In this document: piece after piece, positions 44,515 through 54,363 of the stretch
Position numbering within the stretch: the stretch's first letter is position 1
Layout of the letters: every line of letters begins with the position of its first letter
Assembly: GCF_001425485.1 (NCBI RefSeq)
Contig: NZ_LMQW01000001.1
Span: 409,016-473,015, forward strand
Reading direction: 5' to 3'
Source: Aureimonas sp. Leaf427
Lineage (GTDB): Bacteria > Pseudomonadota > Alphaproteobacteria > Rhizobiales > Rhizobiaceae
Length of the DNA stretch: 64,000 nucleotides
The notes under the pieces: generated by a model
Told to the model about the DNA's origin: nothing
Database searches by the model: none
What the model saw: only the letters and a program-made list of their open reading frames with translations
Made by a program: the position numbers and the translations under genes

Positions 44515-46013
44515 GCGGCGCCGTCGTCCGTCTCGACGCGCCCCCGAGCCCGGCCGAGATCGCGGCCGTCGCCAAGGGCGCGCGCCTCGTCCTGTCCGAC
44601 GCCGCCCGCGCGCGGATCGGGACGGGCCGGCGCATCGTCGAGGCCCTCTCGGAGCGCGGCATTCGCGGGTACGGGATCAACACCGGCGTCGGCGCGCTCT
44701 GCGACGTTATGATCGAGCGCCCGCTCCAGCGCGCCCTCTCGCGCAACCTCGTCTTCAGCCATGCCTGCGGCCTCGGCGAGCCTCTGGGGCGAGAGGAGAC
44801 GCGCGCGATCATGGCCGCCGAGATCGCGGGCTTCGCCAAGGGCGCCTCGGGCGTCCGGCTGGAGGTGGTGGAAACCCTGATCGCGCTGCTGGATGCCGAC
44901 ATTCTGCCCCTCGTTCCCTCCAAAGGCTCGGTCGGCTATCTCACCCATGCCGCCGCCATCGGCCTCGTCCTCATCGGCGAGGGCGAGGCCACGACCGGCG
45001 AGACGCGCATCGAGGGCTCGGAAGCCCTGGCGCGGATCGGCCGGGCGCCGCTCGTGCTGGAGGCGAAGGAAGGCCTCAGCCTCGTTAACGGCACGCCCTG
45101 CTCGACGGGCTTGGCCTGTCTGGCGCTCGACCGCCTCGCGCGGCTGCTCGACTGGTCGGATGCGGCGGCGGCGCTCGCCTACGAGAATCTCGGCGCCCAG
45201 GCCGGCACGTTCGATGGCAAGACGCTTGCCCTTCGGCGCTCGGACGGGCTCCAGGCCGTGGGCGCGACGCTGCGCCGGCTTCTGGAGGGCAGCCCGCTCC
45301 TCGCCGCCCGCGCGGGAAGCCGCACGCAGGACCCCTTGAGCCTTCGCGCCGTGCCCCACATCCACGGCGCCGCGCGCGACGCGCTCGCGCAGGCCCGCAT
45401 CGTGGTGGAGAACGAGCTGGCGAGCGTCACCGACAATCCCGCCGTCGGCGGCACGCCGGACGCCCCCGTCGTGCGGTCGCAAGCCCATGCCGTCGCCGCC
45501 GCCCTCGGGCTTGCGCTGGACGCGCTCGCCATCGCGGCGGCGGAACTCGCCTCGATCTCCGAGCGGCGCACGGACCGGCTGGTGAACCCGCTGGTCAGCG
45601 GCCTTCCCGCCTTCCTCGCCAAGGAGGGCGGCGTCTTTTCCGGCTACATGATCGCGCAATACACGGCCTCGGCCCTCGTCGCGGAGAACCGCCGGCTGGC
45701 GGCGCCCGCCAGCCTCGACGGCGGTATCACCTCCGCGCTGCAGGAGGACATGCTGACCCACGCGACCCCGGCCGCGACGAAGCTCCTCGCCATCCTCGAC
45801 AATCTCCGCGACATTCTCGCGATCGAGCTTCTGGGCGCGGCCCAGGCCTACGACCTGCAGGCGGTGCAGGACCGCGCGCCCGGAACGGACGCGCTCTACC
45901 GCCGCATCCGCGCCCTCGTTCCGGCCTATGCCGACGACCGCCCGATGAACTGGGACATCGCGGCCTTGCGCGCGCTCCTGGCCACCCCCGCCTTCGAGGA
46001 GATTTCGGCTTGA
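44511..46013 (+). CDS. hutH: HutH-like histidine/aromatic ammonia-lyase homologue lacking the MIO triad
   Basis: A 500-residue member of the ammonia-lyase fold. Conserved family blocks are [30 protein letters not shown] and the Glu412 block. But the cofactor-forming Ala-Ser-Gly that should follow KGSVG is absent: residues 138-146 read KGSVGYLTH, about three residues shorter than canonical. The catalytic Tyr of DPYSLR is Leu276 (DPLSLR), and QEDHVSM reads QEDMLTH. It sits exactly where hutH is expected. By position it should deaminate histidine; by active site it may not, or may do so by another mechanism. Confidence 0.85.
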   Translation: MSGAVVRLDAPPSPAEIAAVAKGARLVLSDAARARIGTGRRIVEALSERGIRGYGINTGVGALCDVMIERPLQRALSRNLVFSHACGLGEPLGREETRAIMAAEIAGFAKGASGVRLEVVETLIALLDADILPLVPSKGSVGYLTHAAAIGLVLIGEGEATTGETRIEGSEALARIGRAPLVLEAKEGLSLVNGTPCSTGLACLALDRLARLLDWSDAAAALAYENLGAQAGTFDGKTLALRRSDGLQAVGATLRRLLEGSPLLAARAGSRTQDPLSLRAVPHIHGAARDALAQARIVVENELASVTDNPAVGGTPDAPVVRSQAHAVAAALGLALDALAIAAAELASISERRTDRLVNPLVSGLPAFLAKEGGVFSGYMIAQYTASALVAENRRLAAPASLDGGITSALQEDMLTHATPAATKLLAILDNLRDILAIELLGAAQAYDLQAVQDRAPGTDALYRRIRALVPAYADDRPMNWDIAALRALLATPAFEEISA

Positions 46014-47227
46014 AGACGCTTCTGACGAACGCCCGCCTCGCCACCCTCGCCGAGGACCGCCCCGGCCTCGGCATCGTGGAGGACGCCGCGGTCCTGATCG
46101 AGGACGGGCGCATCGCCTTCGCCGGCCCCGCCGCCGAACTGGGGGCCGAGCGCTCCGCCGGCGCGAAGGTGCAGGATCTCGAAGGCCGCTGGGTCACGCC
46201 CGCCCTCGTCGACTGCCACACGCATCTCGTCCATGGCGGCGACCGCGCGCGCGAGTTCGAGATGCGGCTGGCCGGCGCCAGCTACGAGGAGATCGCGCGG
46301 GCCGGCGGCGGCATCGTCTCCTCCATCGCCGCGACGCGGGCGCTTTCCGTGGAGGATCTCGCCCGCACCGCGCTGCCCCGGCTGGATGCGCTTCTGGCCG
46401 AGGGCACCTCGACCGTCGAGGTGAAGTCCGGCTACGGGCTCGATATCGAGACCGAGATCGCCATGCTGACGGCGGCCCGGCGCCTCGCCGAGCTCCGCCC
46501 CGTCCGCATCGCGACGACATGGCTTGCCGCCCATGCGACCCCGCCGGACTACAAGGGCCGCAACGTCGCCTATCTGGACGAGGTCGCCATTCCCGGCCTG
46601 AAGCGCGCCGCCGAGCTCGGCCTCGTCGATGCCGTCGACGGCTTCTGCGAGGGCATCGCCTTCTCTGCCGAGGAGATAACGCCGGTCTTCGAGGCGGCCA
46701 AAGCCCTCGGCCTGCCGGTCAAGCTCCATGCCGAGCAGCTCTCCCATGCCGGCGGCGCCGCGCTGACGGCGCGGTTCGGCGGGCTCTCGGCCGACCATCT
46801 GGAATATGCGACGGCAGACGACGCGCGAGCGATGGCGAAGGCCGGCACGGTCGCCGTGCTCCTGCCCGGCGCCTATTACTTCATCCGCGAGACCAAGCTT
46901 CCGCCCGTCGATGCCTTCCGCGCGGCGGGCACGAGGATCGCGCTCGCCACCGACTGCAATCCCGGCACTTCGCCCCTGACCTCGCTGCTCCTCACCATGA
47001 ACATGGGCGCGACGCTCTTCCGCCTGACGGTGGAGGAGTGCCTCGCCGGCGTCACGCGCGAGGGCGCGCGCGCGCTTGGCCTCCTCGCCGAGACCGGCAC
47101 GATCGAGGCCGGCAAGTCCGCCGATCTCGCCGTCTGGGACATCGCGAGCCCCGCCGAACTCGTCTACCGCATCGGCTTCAACCCGCTATCCGCCCGTTAT
47201 TTCAAAGGCGAGGAGATCCGCCGTTGA
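46010..47227 (+). CDS. hutI: Imidazolonepropionase HutI
   Basis: A 405-residue metal-dependent amidohydrolase. His70 and His72 ([10 protein letters not shown]) bind the metal; KLHAEQLSH and [10 protein letters not shown] hold further active-site residues. It opens the imidazolone ring to give N-formimidoyl-glutamate. It starts at TTG 46010 in a TTGA overlap with the hutH stop. Confidence 0.95.
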   Translation: MKTLLTNARLATLAEDRPGLGIVEDAAVLIEDGRIAFAGPAAELGAERSAGAKVQDLEGRWVTPALVDCHTHLVHGGDRAREFEMRLAGASYEEIARAGGGIVSSIAATRALSVEDLARTALPRLDALLAEGTSTVEVKSGYGLDIETEIAMLTAARRLAELRPVRIATTWLAAHATPPDYKGRNVAYLDEVAIPGLKRAAELGLVDAVDGFCEGIAFSAEEITPVFEAAKALGLPVKLHAEQLSHAGGAALTARFGGLSADHLEYATADDARAMAKAGTVAVLLPGAYYFIRETKLPPVDAFRAAGTRIALATDCNPGTSPLTSLLLTMNMGATLFRLTVEECLAGVTREGARALGLLAETGTIEAGKSADLAVWDIASPAELVYRIGFNPLSARYFKGEEIRR

Positions 47228-48054
47228 CACCCTTCCAAGTCCGCCGGGGCTCCTCCCCCGTCATCCTCGGCCTGCCCCATACCGGCACGCATGTGCCGCC
47301 GGAGATCTCCGCCCGCCTCAACGCGGAGGGGCTGCGCCTGCGCGACACCGACTGGCACATCGAGCGCCTCTATGACGGGCTCCTGGCCGACGCGACCATC
47401 GTGCGCGCGACCTTCCACCGCTACGTGATCGACGCCAATCGCGACCCGGACGGCGTGAGCCTCTATCCCGGCCAGAACACGACGGGCCTCGTGCCCGAAA
47501 CCGATTTCGACGACCAGCCGATCTGGCGGGAGGGCGAGGCGCCGACGCCGGACGACACCGCCGAGCGCCTCGCCGCCTTCCATGCGCCCTATCATGCCGC
47601 GCTCGCCGCCGAGATCGACCGCGTCAAGGCGATCCACGGCACCGCGATCCTCTACGACTGCCATTCCATCCGCTCGGTCGTGCCCTTCCTCTTCGAGGGC
47701 ACGCTGCCGGATCTCAATGTCGGCACGGCCGGCGGCACGACCTGCGATCCGCGCATCGAGGCCGCGACGATCGGGGCCTGCCGCGCGGCAGCGGGCTACA
47801 CGTCCGTCCTGAACGGCCGCTTCAAGGGCGGCTGGACGACCCGGCATTACGGGCGCCCGGCAGACGGCGTCCACGCGATCCAGATGGAGATCGCGCAAGT
47901 CGCATACCTTTCCACCGAGGCGCCGCCCTTCGCCTACGACACGGAGAAGGCCGACCGGCTGCGCGGCGCCGTCCTCGCGCCGCTGCTCTCCGCCCTCGAA
48001 GCCCTCGCTCCCGCCCTCGCAAACGCCTCCCGCGCAGAAGGTCCCGCCCGATGA
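47224..48054 (+). CDS. hutG: N-formylglutamate deformylase HutG
   Basis: A 276-residue N-formylglutamate amidohydrolase. It has [12 protein letters not shown] near the start, [20 protein letters not shown] and the TTRHYGRP block, all typical of HutG. It releases formate to give glutamate and completes the HutF route. TTG start at 47224 overlaps the hutI stop (TTGA); the longer open frame upstream is antisense-free noise inside hutI. Confidence 0.94.
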   Translation: MTPFQVRRGSSPVILGLPHTGTHVPPEISARLNAEGLRLRDTDWHIERLYDGLLADATIVRATFHRYVIDANRDPDGVSLYPGQNTTGLVPETDFDDQPIWREGEAPTPDDTAERLAAFHAPYHAALAAEIDRVKAIHGTAILYDCHSIRSVVPFLFEGTLPDLNVGTAGGTTCDPRIEAATIGACRAAAGYTSVLNGRFKGGWTTRHYGRPADGVHAIQMEIAQVAYLSTEAPPFAYDTEKADRLRGAVLAPLLSALEALAPALANASRAEGPAR

Positions 48055-49730
48055 CCCCGATCGACCGCAGCCACAACTCACGCACCGTCCGCGCCGCGCG
48101 GGGCAACGAGCTGACCGCCAAGCAGTGGACGACCGAGGCGCCGCTGCGCATGCTGATGAACAATCTCGACCCCGAGGTCGCCGAGAACCCGAACGAGCTC
48201 GTCGTCTATGGCGGCATCGGCCGGGCCGCGCGCACCTGGGACGATTTCGACAGGATCGTCTCCGCGCTTCGCGAGCTGTCCGAGGAGGAGACGCTGCTCG
48301 TCCAGTCGGGCAAGCCGGTCGGCGTGTTCCGCACCCACAAGGACGCGCCGCGCGTCCTCATCGCCAACTCCAACCTCGTGCCGCACTGGGCGACCTGGGA
48401 CCATTTCAACGAGCTGGATAAGAAGGGTCTGGCCATGTACGGCCAGATGACCGCCGGCTCCTGGATCTACATCGGCACGCAGGGCATCGTTCAGGGCACC
48501 TACGAGACCTTCGTGGAGGCCGGCCGCCAGCACTATGGCGGCGACCTGAAGGGCCGCTGGGTCCTGACCGGCGGACTCGGCGGCATGGGCGGCGCGCAGC
48601 CGCTCGCCGCCGTCATGGCGGGCGCCTCGTGCCTTGCCATCGAGTGCAATCCGGACTCGATCGACTTCCGCCTGCGCACCCGCTACGTCGACGAGAAGGC
48701 GGAGACGCTGGACGAGGCCATGGCGATGATCGAGGCCTGGACCAAGGCCGGCGAGGCCAAATCCGTCGGCCTTCTCGGCAATGCCGCCGAGATCCTGCCC
48801 GAAATGGTCAGGCGCGGCATCCGGCCGGACATGGTGACGGACCAGACCTCCGCCCACGATCCCGTCAACGGATACCTGCCCGTCGGCTGGTCGATGGCCG
48901 AGTGGAAGGCCAAGCGCGAGAGCGACCCCAAGGCCGTGGAAAAAGCGGCGAAGGCTTCGATGCGAAGCCATGTCGAGGCGATGATCGCCTTCCGCAACGC
49001 GGGCGTCCCGACCTTCGACTACGGCAACAACATCCGGCAGGTCGCGAAGGACGAGGGGCTGGAAAACGCCTTCGACTTCCCCGGCTTCGTGCCCGCCTAT
49101 ATCCGCCCGCTCTTCTGCCGGGGCATCGGCCCCTTCCGCTGGGCCGCGCTCTCCGGCGATCCCGAGGACATCTACCGGACGGACGCCAAGGTGAAGGAAC
49201 TCACCCCCGGCAACACCCATCTCCACCGCTGGCTCGACATGGCGCGCGAGCGCATCGCCTTCCAGGGCCTGCCCGCCCGCATCTGCTGGGTCGGCCTCGG
49301 CGACCGCCACCGCCTCGGCCTCGCCTTCAACGAGATGGTTCGCACGGGCGAGCTGTCCGCCCCCGTCGTCATCGGCCGCGACCATCTGGATTCCGGCTCC
49401 GTCGCCTCGCCGAACCGCGAGACCGAGGCGATGAAGGACGGCTCGGACGCCGTCTCCGACTGGCCGCTCCTCAACGCGCTCCTCAACACCGCGTCCGGCG
49501 CCACCTGGGTCTCGCTGCACCATGGCGGCGGCGTCGGCATGGGCTTCTCGCAGCATTCCGGCATGGTCGTCTGCGCCGACGGCACCGACGACGCCGCCCG
49601 CCGCCTGGAGCGCGTGCTCTGGAACGACCCCGCCACCGGCGTCATGCGCCACGCCGACGCCGGCTACGACATCGCGCTCGACTGCGCGAAGGAGCAGGGG
49701 CTGAACCTGCCGGGGATATTGGGGCGGTAA
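48051..49730 (+). CDS. hutU: Urocanate hydratase HutU
   Basis: A 559-residue urocanase. The NAD-binding loop [15 protein letters not shown] is at about residues 173-187, and the conserved active-site region [20 protein letters not shown] follows at about 408-427. It hydrates urocanate to imidazolonepropionate using tightly bound NAD+. The start overlaps hutG (ATGA). The operon is then interrupted by a palindromic element before hutD. Confidence 0.97.
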   Translation: MTPIDRSHNSRTVRAARGNELTAKQWTTEAPLRMLMNNLDPEVAENPNELVVYGGIGRAARTWDDFDRIVSALRELSEEETLLVQSGKPVGVFRTHKDAPRVLIANSNLVPHWATWDHFNELDKKGLAMYGQMTAGSWIYIGTQGIVQGTYETFVEAGRQHYGGDLKGRWVLTGGLGGMGGAQPLAAVMAGASCLAIECNPDSIDFRLRTRYVDEKAETLDEAMAMIEAWTKAGEAKSVGLLGNAAEILPEMVRRGIRPDMVTDQTSAHDPVNGYLPVGWSMAEWKAKRESDPKAVEKAAKASMRSHVEAMIAFRNAGVPTFDYGNNIRQVAKDEGLENAFDFPGFVPAYIRPLFCRGIGPFRWAALSGDPEDIYRTDAKVKELTPGNTHLHRWLDMARERIAFQGLPARICWVGLGDRHRLGLAFNEMVRTGELSAPVVIGRDHLDSGSVASPNRETEAMKDGSDAVSDWPLLNALLNTASGATWVSLHHGGGVGMGFSQHSGMVVCADGTDDAARRLERVLWNDPATGVMRHADAGYDIALDCAKEQGLNLPGILGR

Positions 49731-49756
49731 CACTCGCGTTGCGATTGAGGCAGCGT

Positions 49757-49884
49757 GAGGCACCCCCCTCTGTCCTGCCGGACATCTCCCCCGCAAGGAG
49801 GGAGATCGGCAGCTCGACGGTCGAGAGAAGCCTGATCTCCCTCCTTGCGGGGGAGATGGCTGGCAAGCCAGAGGGGGGTGCCTC
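49757..49884. repeat. 128-base palindromic intergenic element (REP/MITE-like)
   Basis: Nested perfect inverted repeats: 16-base outer arms (49757-49772 and 49869-49884), 25-base inner arms (49783-49807 and 49834-49858) and a small central CTCGAC-G-GTCGAG (49813-49825). It encodes no protein; spurious short frames read through it. Its position between hutU and hutD could give an RNA hairpin that tunes downstream expression. Similar dispersed palindromes are common in Hyphomicrobiales. This is the only copy seen in the window. Confidence 0.85.
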
Positions 49885-49926
49885 CCGCAAACGTCGGCAA
49901 CGAGCCGCACCAAGGACCGATCCACC

Positions 49927-50496
49927 ATGCGTCTTCTCCCCGCCGCCGGCCACCGCCGCATGCCCTGGAAGAACGGCGGCGGCGAGACGATCGAGATCGC
50001 GGTCTATCCCGAAGGCGCCGGTCTCGACGCCTTCGACTGGCGCGTCTCCATGGCGATCGTCGCCGGCGACGGGCCCTTCTCCGTCTTCCCCGGCATCGAC
50101 CGCACGCTCGCGATCGTCGAGGGCGAAGGCATGGTGCTCGACATCGAGGGTCTCGGCCGCCATCGGCTGACCTGCGAGACGGCGCCCCTGCCCTTTCCGG
50201 CCGACGCGCCGACCAGCGCCCGTCTGGAGGACGGCGCGATCACCGATCTCAACGTCATGACGCGGCGCGGCGTCAGAGCCCATCGCGTCACGCGCCTGGA
50301 CGCGCAGGCGCCGGCCCGGATCGAGGCCGAGACCGGCTGGCGCCTCGTCGTCGCGCTCGGGGCGATGGTCGTCTCGAACGGCCGCGAGGAGCTGGAGCTT
50401 TCCGAGCGCGACGTCGTCCTCCTCGAAGGCCCCGGCACGATCGGCCTCTCCATCCCCTCGGCATCGCGGGGGGGATATCTCGTCACCATCGAGTGA
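49927..50496 (+). CDS. hutD: HutD-family protein
   Basis: A 189-residue cupin-like protein. It has the HutD signature RRMPWKNGGGETIEIAVYP (about residues 10-28) and FDWRVSMAIVAGDGPFSVFPGIDRTL, split here across residues 36-61. HutD is conserved in hut operons and is thought to act as a governor of histidine breakdown, possibly by binding urocanate or its products; the exact role is not settled. It follows hutU across the palindromic element. Confidence 0.93.
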   Translation: MRLLPAAGHRRMPWKNGGGETIEIAVYPEGAGLDAFDWRVSMAIVAGDGPFSVFPGIDRTLAIVEGEGMVLDIEGLGRHRLTCETAPLPFPADAPTSARLEDGAITDLNVMTRRGVRAHRVTRLDAQAPARIEAETGWRLVVALGAMVVSNGREELELSERDVVLLEGPGTIGLSIPSASRGGYLVTIE

Positions 50497-50520
50497 CGAG
50501 CGCGCGTCAGTAGGCCCCAA

Positions 50521-50562
50521 ATGAAAAGGCCCGGCGACATCGCTGTCGCCGGGCCTTTTCAT
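50521..50562. terminator. Bidirectional intrinsic terminator after hutD
   Basis: ATGAAAAGGCCCGGCGACA (50521-50539) and its perfect complement (50544-50562) form a 19-base stem around TCGC. CCTTTT on the plus strand and the same on the minus strand give U-rich tails for both hutD and the convergent binding-protein gene. Confidence 0.88.
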
Positions 50563-50596
50563 CTGAACGTCATACCGATGGCGAAGCGAGGAACCC

Positions 50597-51511
50597 TTAG
50601 TTCAGGCCCTTCTCCTTCAGCCAGTCCTCGGCCACGACGTCGAAGCCCTCATGCGCGGCGAGACGACCGTTCATCTTGACGAGGTCTTCGGTGGTCAGCG
50701 CGGCGGAGACGGCGTCGAGCGTCTTGGTGACGGTCTCGCTCGCCTTCGGCGTCGAGATCACCGGCACGATGTTCTGCGCGGGGAAGAGGTTCTTCACGTC
50801 CTCCAAGACGACGAAGTCGTTGGCGGCGAGCGCCGGATCGGTCGAGAAGAGGTTGGCGGCCTGGACCTGGCCGTTGGCGAGCGCGGAGACCGTCAGCGGA
50901 CCGCCGACGTCGAGCGCGCGGAAGGACTTGAACTCGAGGCCGTAGACGTCCTTGAGGCCGATCACGCCTTCCTTGCGGGTCTTCCACTCCGGGGGACCGC
51001 CCAGCACGAACTCGGCCGCGACGGGCGCGAGATCGGCGATGGTCTTCAGCTTGTGCTTCTCGGCGGTGGCGCGCGTCACGGAGACGGCGTCGGAATCCTG
51101 CGCTGGCGACGGCGTCAGCATGGAGACGCCCTCCGGCAGCGCCGCCTTCAGCGCGGTCGCGACGTCGGCCGGCGAATGGGCCGTGGCGGACTTGTCGAGA
51201 TAGCTCAGCGCCGCGCCCGCATATTCCGGCAGGAGATCGATCGAGCCGTCGAGCAGAGCGGGCATGTAGACCTCGCGGCTGCCGATGCTGGCGCGAACGT
51301 CCGTGGCGACGCCCTTGGCCGCGAGGGCCTTGGCGTAGATCGTGGCGAGAAGCTGGCTCTCGGGGAAGTCGGCGGAGCCGACGATGAGGGTGGACGTGTC
51401 GGTGCGCGCGGGCGTGTCGGCCGCCAGCGGGTTCGACTGCGCGAGGGCGGGCAGCGAGGAGAGGGCGAAGAGCGCGAAGGCGCCGGCCGCCGTGAAGGTC
51501 CTGAAGGCCAT
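50597..51511 (-). CDS. OpuC/YehZ-type ABC binding protein, probably hut-linked
   Basis: A 304-residue periplasmic protein with a signal peptide (residues 1-24, ends LPALAQ). The mature part is the OpuAC/ProX-like glycine-betaine-binding fold (IVGSADFPESQLLATIYAKAL; DGSIDLLPEYAGAAL). AGGAG precedes the ATG. It is the last gene of an ATPase-permease-permease-binding protein set. The family binds quaternary amines, but relatives such as HutX carry histidine; the HutC-like box upstream of this operon favours histidine or a hut intermediate. Confidence 0.88.
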   Translation of the reverse strand: MAFRTFTAAGAFALFALSSLPALAQSNPLAADTPARTDTSTLIVGSADFPESQLLATIYAKALAAKGVATDVRASIGSREVYMPALLDGSIDLLPEYAGAALSYLDKSATAHSPADVATALKAALPEGVSMLTPSPAQDSDAVSVTRATAEKHKLKTIADLAPVAAEFVLGGPPEWKTRKEGVIGLKDVYGLEFKSFRALDVGGPLTVSALANGQVQAANLFSTDPALAANDFVVLEDVKNLFPAQNIVPVISTPKASETVTKTLDAVSAALTTEDLVKMNGRLAAHEGFDVVAEDWLKEKGLN

Positions 51512-51541
51512 GCGGGAAACTCCTGTTGAAGGGTGATCGGT

Positions 51542-51558
51542 GGGGGGGGGGGGGGGGG
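51542..51558. repeat. 17-base poly-G run
   Basis: An uninterrupted run of 17 G lies 30 bases upstream of the binding-protein start. Such tracts slip during replication and sequencing, so its length may vary between cells or be an assembly uncertainty. On the minus strand it is a C-tract in the untranslated leader of the binding-protein gene. Confidence 0.9.
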
Positions 51559-51684
51559 ATCATACCGGAAGCCATTGGAAACGACCCCGGCATTCCGCCT
51601 GCGACTGTCTCAAGCCTCGGACACATTCGAGACTTTCGCAATCTCTTCAACGGCCGGATGGGTCGGCATCCTCGGACGTTGGCA

Positions 51685-52383
51685 TCAGGTCGCCTGACGC
51701 TTTTCCCGGCGGGTCAGGCCGGGCGAGATGAGAAGGCGCGAGGCGAAGCCGATGAGAAGGTCGACCACGAGGGCGAGACAGCCCACCAGGATCGCGCCGG
51801 CCGCCATCTGGTAATAGTCGTTCTGCGCGCGCCCGTCGATGATCAGCCTCCCCAGTCCGCCCAGCGAGACATAGGCCGCGATCGTCGCGGTCGAAAGGAT
51901 CTGCAGCGTCGCACTGCGCAGGCCCGAGACGATGAGCGGCATGGCGCAGGGCACCTCCACCCCCATGAGGATCTGCATCGGCGTCTGGCCCATGCCGCGC
52001 GCGGCGTCCACCGCGGCCGGATCGACCGCCGCGATGCCGGCATAGGTCGAGGTCATGATGGGCGGCACGGCGAGCAGCACGAGGACTGCGAGGCAGGGCA
52101 CGATATAGGCGAGATCGGAGGCGAAGACCGGCCCGAGCAGAATGACGAGGAGCACGATGAGGCCGAGGCTGGGCAGCGCCCGCAGCGCATTGGCGAGCCC
52201 CGCGACGAAGACCACGCCCCGCCCGGTATGCCCGACATAGAGCCCGACCGGTATGCCGATCGCGCAGGCCAGGAGCAGCGCGACGGCGCTGTAGGTCAGA
52301 TGCTGGAGGACGAGGGCCGGAATGCCCTCGGCTCCGCTCCAATGGGCGGGGTCGGCGATCCAGCTGGCCGTGGCGGCGAACAT
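51685..52383 (-). CDS. OpuC/YehY-type ABC importer permease
   Basis: A 232-residue permease with about six helices. It has the binding-protein-dependent transport motif with GMGQTPMQILMGVEVPCAMP (about residues 145-164), the EAA loop that contacts the ATPase, and an N-terminal LTYSAVALLLACAIGIPVG. It lies one base downstream of the other permease gene and 173 bases upstream of the binding-protein gene, a gap that contains the poly-G run. Confidence 0.9.
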   Translation of the reverse strand: MFAATASWIADPAHWSGAEGIPALVLQHLTYSAVALLLACAIGIPVGLYVGHTGRGVVFVAGLANALRALPSLGLIVLLVILLGPVFASDLAYIVPCLAVLVLLAVPPIMTSTYAGIAAVDPAAVDAARGMGQTPMQILMGVEVPCAMPLIVSGLRSATLQILSTATIAAYVSLGGLGRLIIDGRAQNDYYQMAAGAILVGCLALVVDLLIGFASRLLISPGLTRREKRQAT

Positions 52384-52384
52384 C

Positions 52385-53029
52385 TCAGCGACCCTTCGGC
52401 TGCCAGGGCGTCAGGCGCCCGGCGATCAGGAGAACCAACCCGTCCAGGATGGCGGCGAGGAGAATGCAGAGGACGATGCCGGCGATGATCGGCGTCAGGA
52501 AGCGCAGCTGCAGCCCTTGCGTGAAAAGCATGCCGAGCTGCGGCGTGCCGACGAGGGCGGCGACCGAGACGATGCTGACATTGGACACGACCGCGACCCG
52601 GAGGCCCGCCGCGATGACGGGCACGGCGAGCGGCAGTTCCACGAAGAGAAAGCGCGGAAGCGCGCGGTATCCCATGGCGCTCGCGGCCTGTTTCACGTCC
52701 GGCGAGACCGCGTCGAGCCCGTCGCTGACGGTGCGCACGAGAAGCGCCAGCGCGTAGATCGTCAGCGCCACCACGACGTTCATGGGATCGAGGATCTTCG
52801 TGCCGAGGATCGCCGGCAGGAGAACGAAGAGCGCGAGCGAAGGGATGGTGAATAGCAGCCCGGCCGCGCCGAGGAGGATCGCCCGGAAGAGCCCGGCCTT
52901 GTGCGCGAGCCAGCCAAGCGGCAAGGCGAGGGCGAGGCCGATCAGGACGGGGAAGACGGACAGGCCGAGATGCCAGAGGAAGAGCTCCCCGATGCGGCCG
53001 GATTCGCGATAGAGCCAGTCGAGGTTCAT
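52385..53029 (-). CDS. OpuC/YehW-type ABC importer permease
   Basis: A 214-residue permease with about six helices. The EAA-loop region is AMGYRALPRFLFVELPLAVP (about residues 138-157). It overlaps the ATPase gene by four bases. Together the two permeases make a heterodimeric channel, as in the YehWXYZ and OpuC systems; HutW-type transporters usually have one permease, so this is a variant. Confidence 0.9.
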   Translation of the reverse strand: MNLDWLYRESGRIGELFLWHLGLSVFPVLIGLALALPLGWLAHKAGLFRAILLGAAGLLFTIPSLALFVLLPAILGTKILDPMNVVVALTIYALALLVRTVSDGLDAVSPDVKQAASAMGYRALPRFLFVELPLAVPVIAAGLRVAVVSNVSIVSVAALVGTPQLGMLFTQGLQLRFLTPIIAGIVLCILLAAILDGLVLLIAGRLTPWQPKGR

Positions 53030-54129
53030 GCCGCCGCCCCCGCCCGGGCGTCCTCGATGGCGGCGACGATCTCGGGCAGCCGGGCGGTGCCCAGAAGCCC
53101 GCCGTCGGGGCCGACGACGACGCCCCGGCCGGAGGGCGAGCTCAAGGCGGCGTCGAGCACATGGCGCAGCGTCGAGCCCTCCGGCGCGAGCGTGCCGGAA
53201 AGGTTGAGATCGCCCTCGCGGATCGGCTCGCGCAGCGCATCGGCATCGACCCAGCCGAGCGGCTGGCGGGCCGCGTCGGCGACGAGCACCCAGCGGTCGA
53301 GCGCGGCGCCCCGCGCCTCCTCCGGGCTCGCGCCGAGCGCGACGGTCGGCTCGGCCGCGAGCGCCAGCGATCCGTCGAGCGCGGCGAAGGACAGGAACCG
53401 ATAGCCCCGGTCGCGCCCGACGAAATCGGCGACGAACCCGTCCGCCGGCCGCGCCAGGAGCACCTTCGGAGAGGCGACCTGCGCGAGCTTGCCGCCGGTG
53501 CGCAGCACCGCGACCTGATCGCCGAGCTTCAGCGCCTCGTCGATATCGTGCGTCACCATGATGATCGTCTTGCCGATCTCGCGCTGAAGCCGCAGGAACT
53601 CGTCCTGCAACTGCCCGCGCACGACCGGATCGACCGCGCTGAAGGGCTCGTCCATCAGCATGAACTGCGGGTTCGAGGCGAGCGCGCGCGCGACGCCGAC
53701 GCGCTGCTGCTGGCCGCCGGAGAGCTGGTAGGGATAGCGGTCTGCGAAGCTCTGGGTGAGGCCGACGCGCTCCAGAAGCTCGTGCGCCTCCTTCAGTGCC
53801 TTGGCCTTCGGCACGCCGTTCAGCCGCGCCGTCGTCGCCACGTTCTGGACGACGGTGCGATGCGGGAAGAGGCCGGCATGCTGGATGACGTAGCCGATGC
53901 GGCGGCGCAGGAGCGCGACATCCATGCGGTCGGTCGGCTCGCCGTCGAGAAGGATGGAGCCGGATGTCGGCGTGATCAGCCGGTTGATCATGCGCAGCGA
54001 CGTCGTCTTGCCGCAGCCGGACGGGCCGACGAAGACGGTCAGCTTGCCCTTGGGCGCGACGAGCGACAGGCCGTCCACCGCGGTCGTCGCACCGGGATAT
54101 CGTTTGGTGACATTGTCGAAGACGATCAT
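53026..54129 (-). CDS. OpuC/ProV-type ABC importer ATPase with CBS domains
   Basis: A 367-residue ATPase. Walker A GPSGCGKTTSLRM (about residues 36-48), signature LSGGQQQRVGVARALA and Walker B FMLMDEPFSAVDP are intact. The C-terminal 115 residues have two short CBS-like repeats (LGWVDADALRE; GLLGTARLPEIVAAI) typical of ProV/OpuCA. Start at ATG 54129; the longer frame upstream runs through the operator. First gene of the operon, with a HutC-like box 72 bases upstream. Confidence 0.92.
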   Translation of the reverse strand: MIVFDNVTKRYPGATTAVDGLSLVAPKGKLTVFVGPSGCGKTTSLRMINRLITPTSGSILLDGEPTDRMDVALLRRRIGYVIQHAGLFPHRTVVQNVATTARLNGVPKAKALKEAHELLERVGLTQSFADRYPYQLSGGQQQRVGVARALASNPQFMLMDEPFSAVDPVVRGQLQDEFLRLQREIGKTIIMVTHDIDEALKLGDQVAVLRTGGKLAQVASPKVLLARPADGFVADFVGRDRGYRFLSFAALDGSLALAAEPTVALGASPEEARGAALDRWVLVADAARQPLGWVDADALREPIREGDLNLSGTLAPEGSTLRHVLDAALSSPSGRGVVVGPDGGLLGTARLPEIVAAIEDARAGAAA

Positions 54130-54200
54130 CCCGCGCCCTTCCGCATTTGCTCCACGGCGCAAACGTCCATGGTTCCGACCGTCCGACAAGTCTCGACGAC

Positions 54201-54215
54201 CTTGTCTATACAACA
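54201..54215 (-). promoter_or_regulatory. HutC-like operator upstream of the OpuC-type operon
   Basis: Read on the minus strand this is TGTTGTATAGACAAG, which matches the box in front of hutF (43114-43128) at 13 of 15 positions. It is 72 bases upstream of the ATPase start. HutC probably represses this transporter until urocanate builds up. Confidence 0.62.
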
Positions 54216-54363
54216 TGCCATGCTGCCGGATGGCTCACAAGACGGCTTGATAGAAAGAATTGCGCAGCCGGAAACTGCCCGCCTTTTATGCAGCGTCGTT
54301 GCGAAAATGGTCGGTGGCGAAGGTGGTTCCGTTCCTCCGCGATCGGTCGCGGCCCCTTGAGCG

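Noticed and set aside
44911-44960. Frameshift as the reason for the missing MIO triad
   Set aside because: The frame is open and in register on both sides of the motif, the change is a net three residues, and other active-site positions also differ, so a single indel does not explain it.
42270-50496. Horizontal transfer of the hut cluster
   Set aside because: Base composition and codon use look like the neighbours, and there are no integrase, transposase or att-like repeats at the borders.
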